Of a stretch of 39,721 bases of DNA, positions 15,504 through 22,661 are shown one piece after another (positions within the stretch are counted from its first letter, which is position 1; every line of letters starts with the position of its first letter). Origin of the DNA: JAKAJA01 sp037440125 (GTDB lineage Bacteria > Acidobacteriota > UBA4820 > DSQY01); assembly GCA_037440125.1 (NCBI GenBank), contig JBBIUU010000020.1:1-39721 (forward strand), read 5' to 3'. The notes beneath the pieces were generated by a model. That model was not told the DNA's origin. It made no database searches and worked only from the letters and a program-made list of their open reading frames with translations. A program made the translations under genes and the position numbers.

Positions 15504-17254
15504 ACGCCCGTCACCCGCAGGATCTCCTCGAAGGTCGTGACGCCGCGCGACAGCTTGGCCATCGCCGCCTCCTTGAGGGTCACCATGCCGTTCTGGATGG
15601 CGCGGTCGCGGAGCACGATGGCGTCCGCCTTGCGCTCGATGAGGTCCCGCATGACCTCGTCCACCTTGAGGATCTCGTAGATCCCCGTGCGTCCGAAGTA
15701 GCCCGTCTTCCTGCAGTGGACGCAGCCCCTGCCCCGCTTGGCCATGAGGGAGGTCTTCTCCTCGGCGGGGACGCCCAGGATGCGCAGCTCCTCGGGCCCG
15801 AGGAGGTGGTCCTCCTTGCACCGGGGGCAGATCACGCGCACGAGGCGCTGGGCCATGATGCCCAGGAGCGTCGACGAGAGGAGGAAGCTCGGGATCCCGA
15901 GGTCCTGGAGGCGTGTGATGGCCGAGGGCGCGTCGTTCGTGTGGAGCGTGGAGAGGACGAGGTGCCCCGTGAGGGCCGCCTGAACGGCGTTCTCCGCGGT
16001 CTCCATGTCGCGGATCTCGCCCACCATGATGATGTCGGGATCCTGGCGGAGGATGGTGCGCAGGGCGTGCGCGAAGGTGAGGCCGATCTTGGTGTGGACG
16101 GCGATCTGGTTGAGCTGTGCCATGACCATCTCGATGGGGTCCTCGATGGTCGTCACGTTCACGCCGGGCTGGGCGAGGATCTTGAGGGCGGAGTAGAGCG
16201 TCGTCGTCTTCCCCGATCCCGTCGGGCCCGTGACCAGGATGATGCCGTGGGGGTGGCCGATGAACTCCTCGAAGAGCTCGAGCTCGTCCTGCCCGAAGCC
16301 CAGGCTCGAGAGGTCGCGGATGAGCATGTCGGGGTCGAAGATGCGCATGACGATCTTCTCGCCGAAGGCCACGGGCACGGTGGAGATGCGCAGCTCCACT
16401 TCCTTGCCCTCGCGCTCCGTCTTGATGCGCCCGTCCTGGGGCCGGCGCTTCTCGCTGATGTCCATCCGCGAGAGCGCCTTGATGCGGTTCACGATGGCCG
16501 GGTAGACCACCTTCGGGATCGTGGAGATCTCGTGGAGCACCCCGTCGATGCGGAAGCGGACCGCAGCGTTGTCGCGCTTGGGCTCGAGGTGGATGTCGCT
16601 CGCGCGCAGGTCATACGCGTGGTGGAGGAGGTACTCCACGGCGTTGACCACGTGCTTCTCGCTCGCCTCGATCTCGGTCCCCGACTGGAGACGCACGAGC
16701 TGCTCCAGGTTGCCCAGGTCGCCGCCCTGCGTCAGCGTGCGCTCGGCCTTCGAGAGGGCGGCGCGGAAGCCGTAGAACTCGTGGATGATGCGCACCAGAT
16801 CGCCGTAGGCCGTCACGAGCCGCTGCACGGGGAGGGGGGAGGTCTGCCGGAAGACGTCGATGCCCTCGGCGTCGAAGGGATCCGCCACGGCCATGAGGAT
16901 GTGGCCGTCGCGCTCCGCGAGGGGCACCATGAGGAAGCGCGCCGCGAAGGGCCGCGAGACGGTCTTGTGTACGAACTCCATGTCCAGCTTCAGCGGATCG
17001 AGCTTGACCGTGGGCAGTCCCGACTTCTGAGCCAGGACGCGGGCGATGGTCACGTCCCCGATGACCGACTCGGGGTTCAGCTTGTCGGGGATGTTCAGCC
17101 CCATGATGAAGGCGATGGGGTCGAGCTTCCGCCCGTCCTTCACCTTGGCGCTGCGATCCTTCCACAAGGCGGTCAGCTGGACCTGCTGCTCGGGCCCGAT
17201 GTGTCCCGCCTCGGCGAGGAACGCCGCGAGCTGTTCAAGAGGTAGTCGCGCCAT
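15500..17254 (-). CDS. PilB/GspE-type secretion or pilus assembly ATPase
   Basis: About 584 residues. ATG 17254 is chosen because GGAG lies 5 nt before it; a GTG at 17257 is also possible. It has an N-terminal MshEN/GspE_N domain (to about 165), an N2 domain with ASDIHLEP and RFRIDG, the Walker A GPTGSGKT (343-350), DPDIIMVGEIRD (Asp/Walker B box, 405-416), the His box LVLSTLHTND, and a zinc-binding tetra-Cys (CPRC at 476-479, CVHC at 511-514) before TGYFGRTGIYE. These motifs fit an extension ATPase of type IV pili or type II secretion. No pilC, pilT, gspF or pilin gene is nearby, so which machine it drives is open. It is coupled to the downstream cysteine-knuckle lipoprotein. Confidence 0.9.
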   Translation of the reverse strand: MARLPLEQLAAFLAEAGHIGPEQQVQLTALWKDRSAKVKDGRKLDPIAFIMGLNIPDKLNPESVIGDVTIARVLAQKSGLPTVKLDPLKLDMEFVHKTVSRPFAARFLMVPLAERDGHILMAVADPFDAEGIDVFRQTSPLPVQRLVTAYGDLVRIIHEFYGFRAALSKAERTLTQGGDLGNLEQLVRLQSGTEIEASEKHVVNAVEYLLHHAYDLRASDIHLEPKRDNAAVRFRIDGVLHEISTIPKVVYPAIVNRIKALSRMDISEKRRPQDGRIKTEREGKEVELRISTVPVAFGEKIVMRIFDPDMLIRDLSSLGFGQDELELFEEFIGHPHGIILVTGPTGSGKTTTLYSALKILAQPGVNVTTIEDPIEMVMAQLNQIAVHTKIGLTFAHALRTILRQDPDIIMVGEIRDMETAENAVQAALTGHLVLSTLHTNDAPSAITRLQDLGIPSFLLSSTLLGIMAQRLVRVICPRCKEDHLLGPEELRILGVPAEEKTSLMAKRGRGCVHCRKTGYFGRTGIYEILKVDEVMRDLIERKADAIVLRDRAIQNGMVTLKEAAMAKLSRGVTTFEEILRVTGV

Positions 17255-17280
17255 CACAACTCCGCGGAAAGGGGGAACAG

Positions 17281-17580
17281 GCGATCAGGCAATCGGGTGA
17301 TCCGGTGATCCGGTGATCGGGTGATCAGGTCGTCGAAGTACCTCTTCCCTTCGCCTTTCGCCTTTCGTCTTTCGCCTTTCGCCTTTCGCCTTCGTTTCCG
17401 AATTCCGCCNNNNNNNNNNNNNNNNNNNNNNNNNNNNNNNNNNNNNNNNNNNNNNNNNNNNNNNNNNNNNNNNNNNNNNNNNNNNNNNNNNNNNNNNNNN
17501 NNNNNNNNNCTTTCGCCTTTCGTCTTTCGCCTTTCGCCTTTCGCCTTCGTTTCCGAATTCCGCCTTCCGAATTCCGAATT
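17281..17580. repeat. Octamer and heptamer arrays (GATCCGGT; TTTCGCC), locus F, with gap
   Basis: This spacer of more than 300 bp between hslU and the PilB-like gene is almost all repeat. At 17281-17331: GATCAGGC, AATCGGGT, GATCCGGT, GATCCGGT, GATCGGGT, GATCAGGT in 8-bp steps. At 17349-17394: TTTCGCC and TTTCGTC in 7-bp steps, then TTCCGAATTCCGCC. After the gap the heptamers repeat (17510-17580) and end in TTCCGAATTCCGAATTC. The latter resembles the core of locus C. No gene is seen in it. Confidence 0.8.
17410..17509. other. Assembly gap (100 N), probably a failed overlap
   Basis: The 55 bases before the gap and the 55 bases after it are identical (five TTTCGNC heptamers plus TTCGTTTCCGAATTCCGCC). 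The two contigs most likely overlap here and the true sequence may contain no missing bases, or a longer array. Confidence 0.9.
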
Positions 17581-17582
17581 CA

Positions 17583-19007
17583 TCAGAGGATGTACTTGCT
17601 CAGATCCTGGTCCCCGGCCACGTCCTTGAGGCACTTGTCGACGTAGGTGCGATCCACGGTGATCTTGGCGCCGGCGAGGTCGGGGGCGTTGAAGGAGATC
17701 TCCTCCATGACCTTCTCGAGCACGGTGTGCAGACGGCGCGCGCCGATGTTCTCGAGGCGCTCGTTGATGGACGCGGCGTAGTCCGCGAGCGCGTCCACCG
17801 CGTCGGTCGAGAAGGTCACCTCCACGCCCTCCGTGGCGAGGAGCGCCGTGTACTGGAGGATGAGGGCGTTCTGCGGCTCCCGCAGGATCCGGACGAAGTC
17901 GTCGCGCTTCAGCCCCGTGAGCTCCACGCGGATGGGGAAGCGCCCCTGCAGCTCGGGCAGGAGGTCGCTGGGCTTGGTCATGTGGAAGGCGCCCGCGGCG
18001 ATGAAGAGGATGTGGTCGGTGCGGACGAGGCCGTAGCGCGTGTTGACGCGGGAGCCCTCGACGATGGGAAGGAGGTCGCGCTGGACGCCCTCGCGGCTCA
18101 CGTCCGGCCCGTGCCCCCCGCCGCCGCCCTTGCCCGCGACCTTGTCGATCTCGTCGATGAAGATGATGCCACCCTGCTCGGCGCGCAGGACCGCCTCCCG
18201 CGAGATCTCGTCCTTGTCGATGAGCTTATCCTCCTCCTCGCGGGCGAGGAGCTCGAGGGCCTCGGACACCTTGACCTTCCGCGTCTTGCGGCGGCCGCCG
18301 AGGAGGCCCGGCATGAGCTCCTGGAGGTTGATGCCCATCTCCTCCATGCCCTGCGGGGAGAAGACCTTCATGGCCGCGCCCGAGTCCGCCACGTCCACCT
18401 CGACGGTGCGGTCGGCGAGCTTGCCGGCGCGCAGCCACTCGCGCATCTTCTCCCGGCTCGATGTCCCCGGAGTCGACCCGGGCGCGGGCGGGGGCGTCCA
18501 CGGGGACTCGCCCGGCGAGGCCGGCGCGGGCTCCCCGGGCTGGTAGGAGGGACCCGGGGGGATGAGGAGGTCGAGGATCCGCTCCTCCGCGGCCGCGACG
18601 GCCTTCTCCCGGACGCTCGCGATTTTCTCGGCGCGGACGAGGTTGAAGGAGATCTCCGCGAGGTCGCGGATCATCGACTCCACGTCGCGCCCCACGTACC
18701 CCACCTCGGTGAACTTGCTCGCCTCGACCTTGAGGAAGGGCGACGCCGTGAGCTTGGCGAGGCGTCGGGCGATCTCGGTCTTCCCCACGCCCGTGGGGCC
18801 GATCATGATGATGTTCTTCGGTGCCACCTCCTCGCGCAGCTCGGGCTCGAGGGCCTGCTGGCGGAGGCGGTTGCGGAGGGCCACGGCCACGGCCCGCTTG
18901 GCGGCGTCCTGGCCGATGATGTACTTGTCGAGCTCCTCGACGATCCTCTTCGGGGTGAGGGGATCCTCGAGGCGGTTGTAGAGCGAACCCGGTTCGGTCT
19001 TGATCAT
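17583..19007 (-). CDS. hslU: ATP-dependent protease ATPase subunit HslU
   Basis: 474 residues, ATG 19007 behind GGAGAACGA. HslU (ClpY) is the AAA+ unfoldase that feeds substrates to HslV. Walker A GPTGVGKT (70-77), Walker B IIFIDEID (281-288), the pore-loop region KFTEVGYVGRDVESMIRDL and the C-terminal DLSKYIL, which docks into HslV, are all visible. The intermediate domain carries a Pro/Ser/Gly-rich insertion (about 151-184) longer than the corresponding E. coli stretch. It lies directly downstream of hslV in the same direction (43 bp), the normal operon order. Confidence 0.97.
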   Translation of the reverse strand: MIKTEPGSLYNRLEDPLTPKRIVEELDKYIIGQDAAKRAVAVALRNRLRQQALEPELREEVAPKNIIMIGPTGVGKTEIARRLAKLTASPFLKVEASKFTEVGYVGRDVESMIRDLAEISFNLVRAEKIASVREKAVAAAEERILDLLIPPGPSYQPGEPAPASPGESPWTPPPAPGSTPGTSSREKMREWLRAGKLADRTVEVDVADSGAAMKVFSPQGMEEMGINLQELMPGLLGGRRKTRKVKVSEALELLAREEEDKLIDKDEISREAVLRAEQGGIIFIDEIDKVAGKGGGGGHGPDVSREGVQRDLLPIVEGSRVNTRYGLVRTDHILFIAAGAFHMTKPSDLLPELQGRFPIRVELTGLKRDDFVRILREPQNALILQYTALLATEGVEVTFSTDAVDALADYAASINERLENIGARRLHTVLEKVMEEISFNAPDLAGAKITVDRTYVDKCLKDVAGDQDLSKYIL

Positions 19008-19050
19008 TCGTTCTCCGCGGGGAGTCCCTTGTAGATGCCCTGATCACCTT

Positions 19051-19584
19051 TCACAATTCCAGCACCGTGACCTCCGCGTTGGTGTACACGCAGATCTCTC
19101 CGGCGATGCGCAGGCTCTCCTCGGCCACCTCGCGGGCGGAGAGGTCGCTGTTGCGCATGAGGGCCCTCGCGGCGGCGAGGGCGTACGGCCCGCCCGACCC
19201 GATGGCGAGCACGCCGTCGTCGGGCGCGATGAGCTCGCCGCTGCCCGAGAGGAGGAGCTGGTCCTTCCCGTCGGCCACGATGAGCATGGCCTCGAGCCGG
19301 CGAAGGGCCCTGTCCGTGCGCCACTCCTTCACGAGCTCCACGGCGGCGCGCTCGAGGTTGCCGTTGAACTCCTCCAGCTTGGACTCGAAGCGCGTGAAGA
19401 GGGCGAAGGCGTCCGCCACGCCCCCCGCGAACCCCGCGAGGACCTGGTCCCTGTAGAGCTTCCGCACCTTGCGAGCGCCGTGTTTCAGCACCGTCTGGCC
19501 GAAGGTCACCTGGCCGTCCGCGGCCATGGCCACCCGGCCTCCGCGGACCACGCAAAGCACCGTCGTCCCGTGCATCTGGTCCAT
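19051..19584 (-). CDS. hslV: ATP-dependent protease peptidase subunit HslV
   Basis: 177 residues from ATG 19584 (GGAGG upstream); an in-frame ATG at 19575 is also possible. HslV is the proteasome-beta-like peptidase ring. The short propeptide MDQMHG would be removed to expose the catalytic threonine of TTVLCVVRGG. ADGQVTFG, ARKVRKL (Lys of the active site), AGFAGGVADAFALF and GSGGPYALAAARAL are typical family blocks. The pair with hslU forms the cytoplasmic HslUV protease, usually induced by protein-folding stress. Confidence 0.97.
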   Translation of the reverse strand: MDQMHGTTVLCVVRGGRVAMAADGQVTFGQTVLKHGARKVRKLYRDQVLAGFAGGVADAFALFTRFESKLEEFNGNLERAAVELVKEWRTDRALRRLEAMLIVADGKDQLLLSGSGELIAPDDGVLAIGSGGPYALAAARALMRNSDLSAREVAEESLRIAGEICVYTNAEVTVLEL

Positions 19585-19715
19585 AGGAGCCTCCAGGCCT
19601 CAAGGATACGCCGCCGCGGGCGCGATGGGAACACGACCGCCGGCCGTTGACCCGGTGGGCCTCCAGGTGGGAGCATGGCTCGGATGACCCACGGTCAGGA
19701 CACTCTGGGGGCGCG

Positions 19716-22652
19716 ATGAGGGGACGTGCTCGGAGACCGCTCGAGTTCGCGTGGAGGGCGCTGGCGACCGTGGCCCTCTGCGGATGCACCCTCTCGTCCC
19801 GCGCACTGGACCCCGACAAGGCGCTCACGCAGTACCTCCACTCCACGTGGTCGCACGCCGACGGCCTCCCGCAGAACGCCGTCCAGGCTATCGCCCAGAC
19901 GCGCGACGGGTACCTCTGGCTCGGGACGCAGGAGGGGCTCGCCCGCTTCGACGGCATCAGCTTCAAGGTCTACGACGCTACGAACACCCCGGAGATGGCC
20001 AACTCGACGGTCCTCTGCCTCACCGAGGGCCGCGACGGCTCCCTGTGGGTGGGGACCGAGGGCGGAGGCCTGCTGCGCATGAGGGCTGACGAGTGCACCG
20101 CCTACCGCGCCCCCTCACCGCTGCCGAGCGACCAGGTCTTCTGCGTCATGGAGGACGGCGAGGGCACCCTGTGGGTGGGCACCTACGCCGGGCTCGTCAG
20201 GTTTCGCCAGAACGTCTGGACCCACTGCGCGGCCGCCGGGGGATTGGCCCTCGAGCGGGTTCGGTGCCTCATGGCAGGCCCGGGGGGGACGGTCTTCGCG
20301 GGCACCGACCATGGCCTCTTCCGGTCCAGCCCGGACGGGTTCGAGCGCCTGCCCCTCTCCCCGCCCCTTCCCGACGAGCGCGTGCGCTCCCTGGCGATCG
20401 GCCCCGAGGGCGACCTCTGGATCGGCATGGAGAACGGCGGCCTGGCCCAAGCGCGCGACGGGAGGACACGGCTCTTCACGGGCGCGGACGGCCTCCCCGG
20501 CGAGCGCGTCTACACCCTCCTCTGGGACCGCGACGGCAACCTCTGGGCGGGGACCGAGGGCGGTGGGCTCGGCCGCTGCACGCGGGGCACGTGGTCCCGC
20601 TTCACGACGAGGCAGGGTCTCTCCTCGGACCTCGTCTACGCCATGTGCGAGGACCGCGAGGGCTCGCTCTGGATCGGGGCTTTCGGCGGAGGCCTGGACA
20701 GGCTCCGGGCGAGCCGCTGGACGCCCTACACGACCGCCGAGGGGCTCCTGCACGACACGGCCTGGTGCGTCTACGCGGCCCCCGACGGCGCCGTATGGGT
20801 GGGTACCGAGGCTGGGCTCAGCCGCCTGACGAAGGGCGTGTGGTCCCACTGGACGACGAAGGAGGGCCTGCCCCACAATCGCGTGCGCTCCCTCTTCCAG
20901 GACCGCGAGGGCAGGCTCTGGGCGGGCACCGGCGGGGGCGGGCTCGGGGCGCTCGAGGACGGACGCTGGACCGTCTACAGGACGAAGAACGGCCTGACCA
21001 ACGATCGCGTCTACGCCATCGTCGAGGACCGCGAGGGAGCCATCTGGGTGGCGACTTACGGCGGCGGGCTCGACCGTTTCCAGGACGGTAGGTGGAGCCA
21101 CGTGGGGACCGCGGACGGGCTCGGCGCGGACCGCATCCGCACCTTGACCGTGGACCGGTCGGGCGACCTGTGGGCCGGCACCTTCGGGGGAGGCGTCTCC
21201 CGGCTCTCGGGCGGCCGCTGGACCACCTTCACGACGCGCGATGGCCTGTCGAGCGACATGGTCCTGGCCATGCACGAAGATCCGGAGGGCGGCCTGTGGG
21301 TCGCCACGAGCGGCGGCGGCCTCAACCTCTTCAAGAACGGCCGCTGGAAGATGTTCCCCGCGGGCTGCGGGCTCGCCGACACCAAGGCCTTCGCGATCCT
21401 GGAGGACCGCTCCGGCCGACTGTGGTTCACCTCCAACAAGGGCGTGTACGAGGCCTCCCGGAAGGACCTCGAGGACTTCGCGGCCGGGAGGCGCGCGCAG
21501 GTCCCGTGCACGCTCTTCGGCGAGAGCGACGGCCTCCTGAGCCCGGAGTGCAACGGCGGCTCCCAGCCCGCCGGGTGCGTCACGCCCGACGGCCGGATCT
21601 GGGTGCCCACCCTGCGAGGCGTGGCCGTCATCGATCCCGCCCGCGACCCCGACGCGGGCCCGCCGCCCCTGGTCGCCATCGAGAGCGCCATGGTCAACCA
21701 GCGCAAGATCGTGCCCGGCGTGGACTCCGTGGGCCCCAGGCGGCGCGGAGAGGTCGAGATCCACTACGCGGGCCTGTGCCTCTCCGCACCCCGCAAGGTC
21801 AGGTACCGCTACATGCTCGAACCCTACGACGCCGACTGGGTGGACGTCGGCGCACGCAGGCAGGCCTTCTATACGAACCTCCCCGCGGGCAGGTACCGAT
21901 TCGCCGTCAAGGCCTGCAACGCCGAGGGCGTGTGGTCCGACGCGCCCGCCTCCTTCTCGTTCGTCCTCCAGCCGCCCTTCTACCGCGCGACCTGGTTCTA
22001 CGGCCTGCTCGTGGCGCTCGCCGTCGTCCTGGGCTGGGCGGTCTTCGCGCTGAGCGTGCGCAGGGTGAGGGCGCGGGCCCTCGCCCTCGAGCGTCTGGTG
22101 GAGGAGCGCACGGCGCAGCTGGCCGAGGCGAACGCGCGGCTCGAGGACCTCTCGGTCCAGGACGCGCTCACGGGGGCCTTCAACCGCCGCCGCCTCGACG
22201 AGTTCCTGGGCGCGGAGTGGCGGAGGGGCTTCCGCACCCGCAACCCTCTGTCCGTGATCCTCCTCGACCTCGACCATTTCAAGGAGATCAACGACGCCCT
22301 CGGCCATCCCGTGGGCGACCTCTGCCTCACCCGCGTCGCCCACCTCCTCAAGGGCCACTTCAGGCGCCCGGGCGACCTCGTGGCGCGCTTCGGCGGCGAC
22401 GAGTTCGTGGTGGTCATGGCCGACACGGACACCGGAGCGGCCGTCAGGAGCGCGGAGGCGTTGAGGGCCGCGGTGGACCGGGGCGAGGGAACGATGGCGG
22501 ACCCCTCCGACACCACCTCGATCACGGTCAGCGTCGGCGTGGCCACCCTCGTCCCCGACGCCGAGGGCGGACCCGATGTCCTCCTGAAACTCGCCGACGG
22601 CGCGCTCCTGACGGCCAAGCAGGGCGGACGAAACCGCGTCTGCTCGGCCTAG
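19716..22652 (+). CDS. Reg_prop/Y_Y_Y sensor diguanylate cyclase
   Basis: About 978 residues; ATG 19716 after GGGGG is preferred to an upstream TTG at 19647 because it starts a normal signal peptide (FAWRALATVALCGC). About 14 two-component-regulator propeller repeats follow, each with a D-G/R-EG-LWVGT-GGGL pattern, forming a large periplasmic sensor. Next come a Y_Y_Y domain (about 680-750, VRYRYMLEPYDADWVD), one membrane helix (about 761-783), a short coiled coil (LERLVEERTAQLAEANARL) and a GGDEF domain with intact GGDEF at 893-897. RPGD five residues before it is a product-inhibition I-site. It should make cyclic di-GMP in response to an external, probably carbohydrate-like, ligand. The ligand is inference. 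Confidence 0.92.
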   Translation: MRGRARRPLEFAWRALATVALCGCTLSSRALDPDKALTQYLHSTWSHADGLPQNAVQAIAQTRDGYLWLGTQEGLARFDGISFKVYDATNTPEMANSTVLCLTEGRDGSLWVGTEGGGLLRMRADECTAYRAPSPLPSDQVFCVMEDGEGTLWVGTYAGLVRFRQNVWTHCAAAGGLALERVRCLMAGPGGTVFAGTDHGLFRSSPDGFERLPLSPPLPDERVRSLAIGPEGDLWIGMENGGLAQARDGRTRLFTGADGLPGERVYTLLWDRDGNLWAGTEGGGLGRCTRGTWSRFTTRQGLSSDLVYAMCEDREGSLWIGAFGGGLDRLRASRWTPYTTAEGLLHDTAWCVYAAPDGAVWVGTEAGLSRLTKGVWSHWTTKEGLPHNRVRSLFQDREGRLWAGTGGGGLGALEDGRWTVYRTKNGLTNDRVYAIVEDREGAIWVATYGGGLDRFQDGRWSHVGTADGLGADRIRTLTVDRSGDLWAGTFGGGVSRLSGGRWTTFTTRDGLSSDMVLAMHEDPEGGLWVATSGGGLNLFKNGRWKMFPAGCGLADTKAFAILEDRSGRLWFTSNKGVYEASRKDLEDFAAGRRAQVPCTLFGESDGLLSPECNGGSQPAGCVTPDGRIWVPTLRGVAVIDPARDPDAGPPPLVAIESAMVNQRKIVPGVDSVGPRRRGEVEIHYAGLCLSAPRKVRYRYMLEPYDADWVDVGARRQAFYTNLPAGRYRFAVKACNAEGVWSDAPASFSFVLQPPFYRATWFYGLLVALAVVLGWAVFALSVRRVRARALALERLVEERTAQLAEANARLEDLSVQDALTGAFNRRRLDEFLGAEWRRGFRTRNPLSVILLDLDHFKEINDALGHPVGDLCLTRVAHLLKGHFRRPGDLVARFGGDEFVVVMADTDTGAAVRSAEALRAAVDRGEGTMADPSDTTSITVSVGVATLVPDAEGGPDVLLKLADGALLTAKQGGRNRVCSA

Positions 22653-22661
22653 CTCTCGACT

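Noticed and set aside
20115..22358. A 747-codon open frame on the - strand opposite the propeller-GGDEF gene
   Set aside because: The regular repeat is the reverse image of the propeller blades; no start or domain evidence supports translation.
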